Shown here: positions 44,055 through 52,664 of the stretch, piece by piece
Layout: every line of letters starts with the position of its first letter
Numbering within the stretch: position 1 is the stretch's first letter
Origin: Terrimonas rubra
GTDB lineage: Bacteria; Bacteroidota; Bacteroidia; Chitinophagales; Chitinophagaceae
NCBI RefSeq assembly: GCF_042686025.1
Contig: NZ_JBHUOZ010000003.1
Location: 1,488,001 to 1,552,000 of the forward strand
Reading direction: 5' to 3'
Length of the DNA: 64,000 bases
Translations under genes and position numbers: made by a program
Notes under the pieces: generated by a model
Database searches by the model: none
Seen by the model: the letters and a program-made list of their open reading frames with translations, nothing else
What the model was told of the DNA's origin: nothing

Positions 44055-45257
44055 TTACCGGCCAAACCTGTAGTATTGTCCCAGCTCATTGGGTTTGTTC
44101 TGCAGGTGATCTATCAGTATTTTACGGGCCTGCATGGAAAAAGTAATACCATTACCTCCAAAGCCCAGTACAAAATAACCATGTTTATATTCAGGCGACA
44201 CCCCTACATAAGGCAGGCTGTCCCTGGTTGAGCCAAACACGCCACCCCAGCTGAAGTCTTCAATAAAACTGATACCAGGTACAAGCCTGGTAACTTTTTT
44301 TACCAGTTTTGTCGATTTTTTTTCTTTTACCTCCTGCTGATTGGATTGTTTCAGCTGGTCATTGTCTTCGCCGCCTATTAATAACCGGCCGTCCCCGGTT
44401 GTACGCATGTAGATATAGGGGTCGTTGGTATCCCATACTAAAGTATCTTTCAGCTTTTTATTGATTTTAGCCCCGGGTTCGCTGATACAGGCGTAGGTGT
44501 TAAAGAGATGTGCTATTTTTTCCTTTAACAGGTAAGTGCTTTCAAAACCGGTACAAAAAATTATTTTTTTTGCCTGTAATTTATAATTGTCTGTAGTGTA
44601 TATAGTGGCGCCGTTTTTTTGTTCAGTTATCTTTTTTATACTGGTCTGGTCAAAAACCTGTAACCCTTTACCGGTATTCTGCCAGATGAGTTCGTGTGCC
44701 AGTTTATAGGCATCGGCACTTGCTGCCGTATCGGATAAAATACCCCCGTAGGAGAGTACACCATACTGCTTTAATACCTGCTCGGCTGTTAACCAGCGTA
44801 CACCAAGCCTGTGTTTTTTTCTTAATAAAAATTCTTTATGCAGTTTTACGGAGGCACGCCTGTTATGCGCTATGTACAGGGATTTTTTTTTGTCAAAATC
44901 GCAATCAATATTTTTCTCAGTCACCATTTTTTCCAGGCCTTTAATAGCCGATCTGCCTGCTTTATAACAGAGAGCGGCAGCCTCTTCACCTATCATATCA
45001 CTGAGGTCAATCAGCATTTTATCAATTTCATATTGCAGCATACTGGTGGTTGCAGCAGTGCTCCCCTGGCCAATATCGCGGCGATCAATAAGTGTGACCT
45101 TATAATTATGTTCAATTAATGCGTCGCTGATCAATGCACCGGTTATACCGCCGCCAACTACTATATAATCGGAGGTAATATTTTTTTGCAACAGGGGATA
45201 GGTGTATAATAAACCGTTTTTTAATAACCAGAATGATTCGTATGTACGTAAACGCAT
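44055..45257 (-). CDS. FAD-dependent oxidoreductase (DadA-like)
   Basis: 400 aa. DYIVVGGGITGALISDAL is the GxGxxG dinucleotide motif followed by the conserved acidic residue IDRRDIG; the C-terminus has GGNGITFSM. It is of the glycine/D-amino-acid oxidase type. The amino substrate is unknown. It reads towards the DUF5763 gene with almost no gap. Confidence 0.9.
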   Translation of the reverse strand: MRLRTYESFWLLKNGLLYTYPLLQKNITSDYIVVGGGITGALISDALIEHNYKVTLIDRRDIGQGSTAATTSMLQYEIDKMLIDLSDMIGEEAAALCYKAGRSAIKGLEKMVTEKNIDCDFDKKKSLYIAHNRRASVKLHKEFLLRKKHRLGVRWLTAEQVLKQYGVLSYGGILSDTAASADAYKLAHELIWQNTGKGLQVFDQTSIKKITEQKNGATIYTTDNYKLQAKKIIFCTGFESTYLLKEKIAHLFNTYACISEPGAKINKKLKDTLVWDTNDPYIYMRTTGDGRLLIGGEDNDQLKQSNQQEVKEKKSTKLVKKVTRLVPGISFIEDFSWGGVFGSTRDSLPYVGVSPEYKHGYFVLGFGGNGITFSMQARKILIDHLQNKPNELGQYYRFGR

Positions 45258-45430
45258 AATAAAAGTGGTATTTTATTTGTATTTACCTAAGTTAATATAA
45301 AAATGATGCCGTTTTATTAACCACTTAATAGTTAGGTATAACTGGTATTATTTGGTATATTGACCGGGAGGATAATTAACTAATCAGATAATGTGCTGAT
45401 TAGTTAATGAAAACGACCTACGCAAAACAA

Positions 45431-45474
45431 GATGATGATTAGCGGTATGCAGTTGAACGGAGCGTCGTAAGTAA
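45431..45474 (-). repeat. Dispersed short intergenic element, copy 3
   Basis: On the minus strand it reads cgacgctccgttcaactgca within a longer match to copies at 34841 and 49615. It lies in the divergent gap upstream of the acyl-CoA dehydrogenase gene, and a longer left arm (tccctgattgaac) is shared with copy 1. Confidence 0.75.
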
Positions 45475-45525
45475 AGTTCAATCAGGGATATATAGCTGAT
45501 AACAAAAAATAAAATAATAACGATT

Positions 45526-46887
45526 ATGGCCGGAATTTTTTCTAAGTTGAAACAAGCATATAAGTTATACCAGCAGGTGGATATGGATAAACTGGCAAAG
45601 CTTTCTGCCAAGGTTGACCTGAAAGAAGTGATGGATAAGTTTGCCGGTATGGACGATGCCCAGTTAAAGGGGCTGATGAAGATGATGAGCAGCGGCGGAA
45701 AGGCAAAAAAAGAATTGCCCGAGATAAACGGTGATTTTTATGAACTGCATATGCGCCTCAGCCCCGAGGACAGGGCTATACAGTTGCGGGTACGTGAGTT
45801 TATGGAACGGGAGATACAACCTATTGTCAATAATTTCTGGTTACATGATGAGTTCCCCTACGAGATCATTCCCAAGTTTGCAGAACTGGGCTTATGTGGT
45901 GTAACCTACCAGGGTTATGAATGCCCCGGGTTAAGCTTTTTGATGGAAGGCATTATCGCCATGGAGATGGCAAGAGTAGATTCATCTATCGCTACCTTTT
46001 TCGGTGTGCAAAGTGGCCTGAGCATGGGTTCCATTTATATGTGCGGCTCCGAAGCCCAGAAGCAGGAATGGCTGCCGGCCATGCACCGTTTGGAAAAGAT
46101 CGGGGCTTTCGGCTTAACAGAACCCGAAGTAGGATCAGGCGCGGCAGGCGGATTAACCACCACGGTAAAACGGGTAGGGGATACCTGGGTTTTGAACGGA
46201 CAAAAGAAATGGATAGGTAATGCCACATTTGCCGATGTGATCATTATATGGGCACGTGATGTGGACGATGGTGAAGTAAAAGGGTTTATTGTACGGAAAG
46301 ATACCCCCGGCTTTGAGGTAGAGAAGATAAAAGGCAAGATGGCCCTGCGGATTGTGCAGAACGGCCTGATCACGCTGACCAATTGTGCCATACCTGAGTC
46401 GGACAGGTTACCTCACGCTAATAGTTTTAAAGATACGGCCCGGGTATTGCAGATGACCCGTGCAGGTGTTGCCTGGATGGCCGTGGGCTGTGCCCGTGGC
46501 GCTTACGAAAATGCACTGGATTATACCCGTAAACGAAAACAGTTTGGGAAGCCCATAGCCTCGTTCCAGTTAATACAAAACCATTTAGTGGAAATGTTAT
46601 CTAATTTAACGGCCATGCAATCACTGGTATACCGTTTATCCGAATTACAGGACGGTGGTTTGTTAAAGGACGAACATGCTTCGCTGGCAAAAGTATTCTG
46701 TTCCCTTCGTACAAGAGATATTGTAAGTAAAGCAAGGGAAGTAATGGGCGGTAATGGTATTTTGTTAGACCATAATGTTGCCCGCTTTGTAGCCGATGCA
46801 GAAGCTATATACTCTTACGAAGGCACCAAGGAAATAAATTCACTGATAGTAGGCAGGGCCATTACCGGCTTCAGTGCTTTTGTATAA
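45526..46887 (+). CDS. Acyl-CoA dehydrogenase with N-terminal extension
   Basis: 453 aa. Residues 1-~70 form a Lys/Met-rich helical extension (LAKLSAKVDLKEVMDKFAGM). The remaining ~380 residues are a standard acyl-CoA dehydrogenase: GAFGLTEPEVGSGAAGG, a FAD/substrate loop, and SYEGTKEIN containing the catalytic Glu. The layout resembles the glutaryl-CoA dehydrogenase-like group. It oxidises an acyl-CoA with FAD; the chain length is not clear. It converges on ung with a gap of two bases. Confidence 0.9.
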   Translation: MAGIFSKLKQAYKLYQQVDMDKLAKLSAKVDLKEVMDKFAGMDDAQLKGLMKMMSSGGKAKKELPEINGDFYELHMRLSPEDRAIQLRVREFMEREIQPIVNNFWLHDEFPYEIIPKFAELGLCGVTYQGYECPGLSFLMEGIIAMEMARVDSSIATFFGVQSGLSMGSIYMCGSEAQKQEWLPAMHRLEKIGAFGLTEPEVGSGAAGGLTTTVKRVGDTWVLNGQKKWIGNATFADVIIIWARDVDDGEVKGFIVRKDTPGFEVEKIKGKMALRIVQNGLITLTNCAIPESDRLPHANSFKDTARVLQMTRAGVAWMAVGCARGAYENALDYTRKRKQFGKPIASFQLIQNHLVEMLSNLTAMQSLVYRLSELQDGGLLKDEHASLAKVFCSLRTRDIVSKAREVMGGNGILLDHNVARFVADAEAIYSYEGTKEINSLIVGRAITGFSAFV

Positions 46888-46889
46888 GG

Positions 46890-47564
46890 TTAAGCAATTG
46901 TCCAGTTAATGGGATCAAGCCCTTTGCTCACCAGGTATTCGTTGGCTTTTGAAAAATGTTTACAACCAAAGAAGCCACCATAAGCTGAGAGTGGTGAGGG
47001 GTGTACCGATCTTAAGATAAGGTGTTTGCGCTCATCGATCAAGGTACGTTTTTCCTGTGCAAATTTGCCCCATAATAAAAACACGACATGCTGTTTTTGC
47101 TCCGATATGGTTTTGATAACCGCATTGGTAAACTCCGCCCAGCCGATCTTGGCATGGCTCATGGGCTCACCGGCACGCACAGTAAGGGAAGCATTCAATA
47201 AAAAAACACCCTGTTCGGCCCAGGAAGTAAGGTCGCCGTGTTTAGGCATCGGCATACCGATATCATCGGACAGCTCCTTATAAATATTCATGAGTGAAGG
47301 AGGAATAGCTACGCCTTTCTGTACCGAAAAGCTGAGACCATGTGCCTGTTTAGGGCCATGATAGGGGTCCTGGCCAATGATCACCACTTTCACCTTGTCC
47401 AGCGGTGTAAGGTTAAACGCATTAAATATCTGTGAGCCGGGAGGGTAGATCAGTTTTTGTTGTTCTTTTTCAATTTTAAGCCTGTCGGCTATATTGGCGA
47501 AATAAGCTTTTTTAAATTCATCCTGTAATGCCTGTTTCCAGCTGGCTTCTATTTGTACGTTCAT
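46890..47564 (-). CDS. ung: Uracil-DNA glycosylase
   Basis: 224 aa family 1 enzyme. GQDPYHGPKQAHG at 65-77 contains the catalytic Asp66, and HPSPLSAYGGFFG the His and the minor-groove intercalation loop. It excises uracil from DNA. Length is typical. Confidence 0.97.
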   Translation of the reverse strand: MNVQIEASWKQALQDEFKKAYFANIADRLKIEKEQQKLIYPPGSQIFNAFNLTPLDKVKVVIIGQDPYHGPKQAHGLSFSVQKGVAIPPSLMNIYKELSDDIGMPMPKHGDLTSWAEQGVFLLNASLTVRAGEPMSHAKIGWAEFTNAVIKTISEQKQHVVFLLWGKFAQEKRTLIDERKHLILRSVHPSPLSAYGGFFGCKHFSKANEYLVSKGLDPINWTIA

Positions 47565-47661
47565 AACTTGATCAGGTTATCCGTTAATCGTTATTGGTTA
47601 ATTGTAAGTGTTTAAGTAATGATGTTCTCCACATCAAACTTAAAACATTAAACTTTAAACT

Positions 47662-48261
47662 TTAAACTTTAAACTGCTCCACTTCCTGCCTGCGTAAAAA
47701 ATACTTTCCAATAACATCAAACTCAATATTTACTTTACTGTTTTCTTTTACCAGGTGAATATTGGTATGCTCAAAGGTATAGGGAATAATGGCCACGGTA
47801 AAATGATCAGGGCCAACATTAAAACAGGTAAGGCTGGTACCATTGATACAAACTGAACCTTTTTCAATAATGAGGGAAGCGAACTGCGGGTTGATTGTAA
47901 ATGTGTATTCCCAGCTGCCATCCAGGGTCTTTACCTGTGTGCATACAGCGGTATCATCTACATGTCCCTGGACAAAATGCCCGTCCAGGCGGCCGTTCAT
48001 TTGTAAACACCTTTCCAGGTTAACAATATGGCCGGTTTGCCATTGATCGAGATTGGTCTTTAACAGGGTTTCTTTAATAGCGGTAACCTGGTAACTGTTG
48101 TTGGTAATAGCTTCTACGGTAAGGCAAACGCCATCGTGACAAAGGCTCTGGTCAATTTTTAATTCCTGTGCCAGGGGGCTGCTGATCCGGAATGTTTTAT
48201 TAGTGCCGTTCGTGGTAATTTTTTCAACTATGCCGGTGGTTTCTATAATTCCTGTAAACAT
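47662..48261 (-). CDS. ribE: Riboflavin synthase alpha chain
   Basis: 199 aa from the ATG at 48261; the ATG at 48282 would add seven residues before MFTGIIETTGIVE, the standard start. The two homologous lumazine-binding domains show MFTGIIE and, near 96, MNGRLDGHFVQGHVDD. It dismutates 6,7-dimethyl-8-ribityllumazine to riboflavin. A CACCTTTG sequence sits just upstream of the start. Confidence 0.95.
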   Translation of the reverse strand: MFTGIIETTGIVEKITTNGTNKTFRISSPLAQELKIDQSLCHDGVCLTVEAITNNSYQVTAIKETLLKTNLDQWQTGHIVNLERCLQMNGRLDGHFVQGHVDDTAVCTQVKTLDGSWEYTFTINPQFASLIIEKGSVCINGTSLTCFNVGPDHFTVAIIPYTFEHTNIHLVKENSKVNIEFDVIGKYFLRRQEVEQFKV

Positions 48262-48306
48262 GTTACAAAGGTGGCATTTCAAATAAATTTTGCCAAAGTT
48301 TTTGTA

Positions 48307-48340
48307 TTTGCGGCTGAAATTGTTTTTTTTACTATATTTG
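48307..48340 (+). promoter_or_regulatory. Promoter of rpsU
   Basis: TATATTTG (48333-48340) is a perfect TAnnTTTG. TTTG at 48307-48310 precedes it by 22 bases. Transcription would start about 30 bases before the rpsU ATG, where AGGAGG (48358-48363) gives a rare strong Shine-Dalgarno site. Confidence 0.75.
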
Positions 48341-48374
48341 CACCCTAAAAACTACCAAAGGAGGTATATAGACT

Positions 48375-48572
48375 ATGCTAATTATTGATTCAAAAGATTG
48401 CGAAAACATTGACAAGGCGCTGAAAAAGTACAAAAAGAAGTTTGAAAAATCTAAAACTTTATTACAACTGCGTGAGCGTCAAAGTTTTACCAAACCATCG
48501 GTTAAACGTCGTGGTGAGGTTTTAAAAGCGATTTATAAGCAGCAGATTCATAGTGGAAAAATCGACGCTTAA
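48375..48572 (+). CDS. rpsU: 30S ribosomal protein S21
   Basis: 65 aa. MLIIDSKDCENIDKALKKYK and the basic C-terminus match S21. It has a consensus promoter, an AGGAGG Shine-Dalgarno site and a strong terminator, so it is an independent, highly expressed unit. A Shine-Dalgarno site is unusual in this group, where S21 itself sits near the anti-Shine-Dalgarno end of 16S rRNA. Confidence 0.97.
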   Translation: MLIIDSKDCENIDKALKKYKKKFEKSKTLLQLRERQSFTKPSVKRRGEVLKAIYKQQIHSGKIDA

Positions 48573-48606
48573 TTAGTTTAGGCGTTTTATAACGATAAAC
48601 TTTTCT

Positions 48607-48637
48607 AAAGCCGCAACTGAAGTTGCGGCTTTTTTAT
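48607..48637 (+). terminator. Terminator after rpsU
   Basis: aaagccgcaac (48607-48617) pairs with gttgcggcttt (48622-48632), loop tgaa, followed by T's. Stem 11 bp. Confidence 0.9.
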
Positions 48638-48652
48638 TCGTATTTTTAATGT

Positions 48653-49564
48653 ATGCAGGTAAATACCGACCCCGATACCCAGGTGCAGGCCTTTATTAAT
48701 TTTCTGCAATTCGAGAAACGCTACTCGGCCCATACCATACTGGCTTACAGTAAGGACCTGGAGACCTTTTTTGCTTACCTGGACAAAACATATGGCCCCA
48801 TAAAGCCGGCAGGTATTACCCACAGCTTTATCCGTAGCTGGCTGGCTGAGGGAAAACAAAGCCTTAACTGGGACAGCCGTACCATTAACCGCAAAATATC
48901 CACTTTAAAATCCTACTTCAAATACCTGCTGATGCAGGGGCATATCCAACAAAGCCCGATGGCCAAAGTAATAGCCCCCAAAACAGCCAAAAAATTGCCC
49001 TCCTTTTTAAAAGAAACGGAAGCTGCTCAGTTGCTGCAGCATGTGGATACGGCTACCGAAAGCTGGAAGACATTGAATGCAAAACTGCTGGTAACCCTTT
49101 TTTATGCTACGGGCATGCGCTTAAGTGAACTGATCAACCTGCAGGAAAGCCAGGTAGATAATTCCCGCAGCCAGTTAAAGGTATTGGGCAAGGGGAATAA
49201 GGAGAGGATCATACCGGTTACCAAAGAGATCATTACCATGCTGGATGAATATTACCGTTTAAAACGTAAGGAGTTTACCCGCTACGATGCAACGGTGCTG
49301 GTAACAGAAAAAGGTAAAAAGCTCTATCCCAAATATGCTTACCTGATAGTGACCCATTATATAGGCCAGGCAAGCACCCTTGATAAGAAAAGCCCGCACG
49401 TTTTACGGCATACTTTTGCCACTCATTTATTGAACAACGGGGCCGAGTTAAATGCCGTTAAAGAGCTATTGGGCCACAGCAGCCTGGCTGCCACACAGGT
49501 ATATACCCATAACACAATTGATAAGCTGAAAGACGTATATAAAAAAGCCCATCCTAAGGCGTAA
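48653..49564 (+). CDS. Xer-family tyrosine recombinase
   Basis: 303 aa. An N-terminal SAM-like core-binding domain (YSAHTILAYSKDLETF) is followed by the catalytic domain with Arg156 (TGMRLSEL), Lys at about 182, His249 and Arg252 (HVLRHTFATHLL), His275 (LLGHSSL) and nucleophile Tyr284 (VYTH). The length and all residues fit XerC/XerD, the chromosome-dimer recombinases, not an integrase of a mobile element. Which of XerC or XerD cannot be told. Confidence 0.93.
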   Translation: MQVNTDPDTQVQAFINFLQFEKRYSAHTILAYSKDLETFFAYLDKTYGPIKPAGITHSFIRSWLAEGKQSLNWDSRTINRKISTLKSYFKYLLMQGHIQQSPMAKVIAPKTAKKLPSFLKETEAAQLLQHVDTATESWKTLNAKLLVTLFYATGMRLSELINLQESQVDNSRSQLKVLGKGNKERIIPVTKEIITMLDEYYRLKRKEFTRYDATVLVTEKGKKLYPKYAYLIVTHYIGQASTLDKKSPHVLRHTFATHLLNNGAELNAVKELLGHSSLAATQVYTHNTIDKLKDVYKKAHPKA

Positions 49565-49614
49565 TTGTTGCCAATGCATAGTTTTTCATTATGTTAACCA
49601 GCAGCAGTAATACT

Positions 49615-49668
49615 AATCATCGTCCCTTGCGTCGCACTCTTCAACTGCATATTGCTAATCAACATCGT
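49615..49668 (+). repeat. Dispersed short intergenic element, copy 4
   Basis: atcatcgtcccttgcgtcgc then actcttcaactgcatattgc is a diverged copy (core substitutions near cgacgctccg). Both flanks, taatcatcg-like, match copy 3. Confidence 0.7.
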
Positions 49669-49689
49669 AATACGCAGCTATCAGGCATC

Positions 49690-49800
49690 AGATATGAGAA
49701 GTTAGACATGGAGTATAAGCTAATCCAAAATCTCAGATCATACTTCTTAGACCTTATATAAAATAAGCTTTCAGACTTCTTCAAAATCCTGAATCGTAAA
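49690..49800. repeat. Word-like repeat tract before hpf
   Basis: Words of the type atctcagatcatacttctta and gagaagttagac match those in the nhaA downstream hairpin (52188-52240). No ORF. Confidence 0.6.
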
Positions 49801-50007
49801 CCTACATCATAAATCAAAAATCAGCCATATACGAGTAGTATTACAGGAAATTTTACAAATAAAAAATTGTCATTTTTTTATTAAAAAATCATGTCTAAAT
49901 ATTTGTTTTCTCAAGCATGGTTTAGTAACTTCATTACAAATGATTGAGGGTTAAAATACTCATTATTAAAGTTCTTTTTTTATTGTTTCATTTTTAAATG
50001 TGAAATT

Positions 50008-50307
50008 ATGAACGTAAACATTCAATCAGTACGTTTTGATGCAGATGCAAAGTTGATGGAGTATGTTAACAAAAAATTGCAGAAGTTAGGTACCTTCCAC
50101 GAACGCATCATTGAAGTAAATGTATTTCTGAAACTAGACAATGTTGTTCACACCATTAAAGACAAAATTGCCGAAATAAGAGTGCATGTTCCGAGACACA
50201 ATTTTTTTGTTAAATCAACCAGTAAATCCTTTGAAGAGTCTTTTGATACCGCTTTAGACTCGCTGATCAACCAGATAAAAAGAAAGAAAGAAAAGCTCGC
50301 CGCATAA
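50008..50307 (+). CDS. hpf: Ribosome hibernation-promoting factor (HPF/RaiA)
   Basis: 99 aa. MNVNIQSVRFDADAKLMEYV and the C-terminal FEESFDTALDSLINQIKRKKEK fit short HPF. It binds the 30S subunit in stationary phase to keep ribosomes inactive. The C-terminal domain of long HPF is absent. Confidence 0.94.
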   Translation: MNVNIQSVRFDADAKLMEYVNKKLQKLGTFHERIIEVNVFLKLDNVVHTIKDKIAEIRVHVPRHNFFVKSTSKSFEESFDTALDSLINQIKRKKEKLAA

Positions 50308-50312
50308 TATTA

Positions 50313-50342
50313 AAAAAAGACCTCCACAGAGAGGTCTTTTTT
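50313..50342. terminator. Bidirectional terminator between hpf and the OmpW-like gene
   Basis: A 12-bp perfect stem (50313-50324 with 50331-50342, loop cacaga), A-rich on the left and T-rich on the right. Confidence 0.9.
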
Positions 50343-50364
50343 ATTTTCAGCCAGTCCAAATTAT

Positions 50365-50883
50365 TTAAAAAGTAAACCTTGCCGATACACCGATAGCCGC
50401 CGGCTCAAAAAACACTTCACGCACCAGGTTCAGCTCCGGCTTCCAATCCAGCGATATATTCAGCGGTATGCCCGTAAACTTATAATCAAGCCCTACCACA
50501 CCCTGTGCGCCTACATTGGGCTCGGTAACATCTTTGTTTTTAGTAGTATGATAATATTTTTCAAAACCCAGGTAAGCGCCACCACCATAAAACCAGTTCA
50601 GTCCTTCTACTGCCAATGGATTATGCACCTGGTACAGGGCGCCAAAAGCTATGGGGTCGCCCAATGATACCAGGGCTTCAATAGCCTGGTTCTCCTTAAA
50701 AAAATACCGGAATGAAATTGAATTATTAACTACCGCCGGGCTGCTGCTTAAACGTATACCAACAGCCGCCTTATACGGTTTTGCTTCTTTGGGAGGCGGG
50801 GCGGGCAGTTCCTCCTGTGCCATTGCCTGCGAGGTAAATATACAGGTGGCCATTACCGTGAGGGCTGACATTATTTTCTTCAT
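50365..50883 (-). CDS. Small outer-membrane beta-barrel protein
   Basis: 172 aa. A signal peptide (MKKIMSALTVMATCIFTSQA) is followed by alternating strands and a C-terminal aromatic (SARFTF). The length and pattern fit an eight-stranded barrel of the OmpA/OmpW-like kind. Family unassigned. It is divergent from nhaA. Confidence 0.75.
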   Translation of the reverse strand: MKKIMSALTVMATCIFTSQAMAQEELPAPPPKEAKPYKAAVGIRLSSSPAVVNNSISFRYFFKENQAIEALVSLGDPIAFGALYQVHNPLAVEGLNWFYGGGAYLGFEKYYHTTKNKDVTEPNVGAQGVVGLDYKFTGIPLNISLDWKPELNLVREVFFEPAAIGVSARFTF

Positions 50884-51001
50884 AACTGAGTATAATTTTC
50901 CCTACAACGTAAACTCCATAAAAAATTGTGATAAAGAAATGCAAAAACTGGAAGGCTTACCTGTTAATGTTTAGCCAAGTAACGCTTTTAAACATAGGTT
51001 G

Positions 51002-51009
51002 TATCTTTA
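51002..51009 (+). promoter_or_regulatory. Possible -7 element of nhaA
   Basis: TATCTTTA matches TAnnTTTG except for the last base, four bases before the start codon at 51014. If real, nhaA would also be near-leaderless. Confidence 0.35.
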
Positions 51010-51013
51010 CCGC

Positions 51014-52186
51014 ATGGCCAGCTTTATTAACGTACAGGTATTTAAACAGTTCTTCCGATCAGGCTCTGCAAGCGGTATATTGTTAATTACTGCCGTGATC
51101 ATTTCCTTACTGATCGCCAACACCGGGCTGGCGGAAGGGTTTCAGCATATCCTGGATCATCCGCTGGGTTACCAGAACAACTGGCTGCACCTGGAGTATC
51201 CTTTGTTATTATGGATCAACGACGGGTTAATGGCCATATTCTTTTTACTGGTAGGCCTGGAGATAAAAAGAGAACTGGTAGAAGGCGAGTTATCCAATAT
51301 AAAAAAGGCCAGCCTGCCCATTATTGCCGCATTCGGCGGCGCCATTATCCCGGCTTTAATTTTTATTGCCTTCAATAGTAATACCGTATCAGCAGCAGGA
51401 TGGGGCATACCCATGGCCACCGATATAGCTTTTGCCTTGGCCATTATTGCTTTACTGGGTAAACGGGTGCCGGCATCCTTAAAAATATTCCTGGCCGCCC
51501 TGGCTATTGTGGACGACCTGATAGCCATATTGGTAATAGCTGTTTTTTATACGGCCGAACTTCATTTAATGAACCTGGTTTATGCCGGAGGACTATTGGC
51601 ATTATTGGTTGTATTTAACAGGACAGGCGTTAAACACCTTGCCTTTTACCTGGTGCCGGGTTTATTTATCTGGTATTTCTTTCATCATTCCGGCATACAT
51701 GCCACTATTGCCGGTGTGGCGGTTGCTTTTACCTTACCTACCAATGCCGGCAATGATCCTTCGCCCCTGGAAAAACTGGAACATGCTTTATTAAAGCCGG
51801 TCAACTTTGTAATTATGCCTTTGTTTGCACTGGCCAATACCAATATCACCATCGAAAGCGGCATGTTTACAGAACTGGGCTCTTCGCTTAGCCTGGGTAT
51901 TATGGCCGGCCTGTTCATTGGCAAGCCCATTGGCATATTACTCAGCTCCTGGATAGCCGTAAAGGCAGGCATTGCCCGTTTACCCGAAGCGGCAGGCTGG
52001 AAACATATTACGGGAGTCGGCATCGTAGGCGGGATCGGCTTTACCATGTCCATCTTTATAGCACTATTATCCTTCCCCGAACAGGTACAACTGCAAAACA
52101 CAGCCAAGTTTGCCATACTGGTTACTTCGGTAACCGCAGGTGTGGTGGGGTATATATGGTTGAAGAAGACAGGAAAGGGGATTTAA
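51014..52186 (+). CDS. nhaA: Na+/H+ antiporter NhaA
   Basis: 390 aa from the ATG at 51014; an in-frame TTG at 50999 only adds five residues. DGLMAIFFLLVGLEIKRELVEG, GWGIPMATDIAFALAI and the paired Asp in LAIVDDLIAI (the ion-binding pair) are typical. About twelve membrane helices. It exports sodium in exchange for protons. Confidence 0.96.
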   Translation: MASFINVQVFKQFFRSGSASGILLITAVIISLLIANTGLAEGFQHILDHPLGYQNNWLHLEYPLLLWINDGLMAIFFLLVGLEIKRELVEGELSNIKKASLPIIAAFGGAIIPALIFIAFNSNTVSAAGWGIPMATDIAFALAIIALLGKRVPASLKIFLAALAIVDDLIAILVIAVFYTAELHLMNLVYAGGLLALLVVFNRTGVKHLAFYLVPGLFIWYFFHHSGIHATIAGVAVAFTLPTNAGNDPSPLEKLEHALLKPVNFVIMPLFALANTNITIESGMFTELGSSLSLGIMAGLFIGKPIGILLSSWIAVKAGIARLPEAAGWKHITGVGIVGGIGFTMSIFIALLSFPEQVQLQNTAKFAILVTSVTAGVVGYIWLKKTGKGI

Positions 52187-52187
52187 G

Positions 52188-52240
52188 ATCTGTGATCTGA
52201 GAAGTGTGATCTAAGATCTAAGACCATACTTCTCAGATCT
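52188..52240 (+). terminator. Word-like repeat hairpin after nhaA
   Basis: gatctgagaagt (52194-52205) pairs with acttctcagatc (52228-52239), a 12-bp stem with a 22-base loop that is itself made of related words (gatctaagatctaag). It starts within five bases of the nhaA stop and probably terminates it, or blocks the convergent PspC gene's transcript. Confidence 0.65.
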
Positions 52241-52247
52241 GACTTCA

Positions 52248-52469
52248 TTACAGGTTGTACCAGGGATTACGTTTCGTAGATTTAATGTAGTTGCGCATAT
52301 TACGCCAGAAGGCCAGGATCATGTACAGGATAATAGGCGATCCCATGGTTACCAGGGAAGTATAAATAAAAAACTGCCTGATACGGCCGGTTGAAACGCC
52401 CATACGGTTGCCAATGGCGGTACATACACCAAAAGCATTCCATTCGACAAAGTTTTTAAACTGGTTCAT
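52248..52469 (-). CDS. PspC-domain small membrane protein
   Basis: 73 aa. FGVCTAIGNRMGVSTGRIRQFFIY fits a PspC domain, followed by a membrane helix (VTMGSPIILYMILAFW) and a basic tail. PspC-domain proteins are linked to envelope stress in other phyla; here the short stand-alone form is of unknown role. Confidence 0.8.
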   Translation of the reverse strand: MNQFKNFVEWNAFGVCTAIGNRMGVSTGRIRQFFIYTSLVTMGSPIILYMILAFWRNMRNYIKSTKRNPWYNL

Positions 52470-52664
52470 AAGCCAAAGCTAAATATTTATAACAAAATTG
52501 TCAAGTAACTGTAATTTACATTATGTTTTTGTAACTTCGCAGCCTTGTTAAGATACCGGTTGTACATTGGCTTTTTGCATGAACAATTTCATACCTAGCT
52601 TTGTTATTATCAATGTATTAGCTATTTGTCCTCCGACAAATTAAACGTTTTTCAAATCCACATT

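Larger units (their letters stand above)
49565..50007. other. 443-base gene-free stretch before hpf
   Basis: Holds the fourth copy of the dispersed element (49615-49668), then word-like repeat text (49690-49800) related to that at 52188-52240, then AT-rich DNA. The hpf promoter must lie in the last 150 bases, but I see no clear consensus. Confidence 0.6.

Noticed and set aside
47662..48300. FMN riboswitch near the riboflavin genes
   Set aside because: No RFN-type multi-stem conserved sequence lies upstream of ribE or ribD; the ribD leader is almost absent.
48653..49564. Integrase of a mobile element
   Set aside because: The protein has the length and residues of chromosomal XerC/XerD; no att repeats or cargo genes flank it.
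50651..50974. A 107-codon plus-strand frame across the OmpW-like gene
   Set aside because: It is a shadow of the minus-strand gene, whose signal peptide and barrel pattern are clear.
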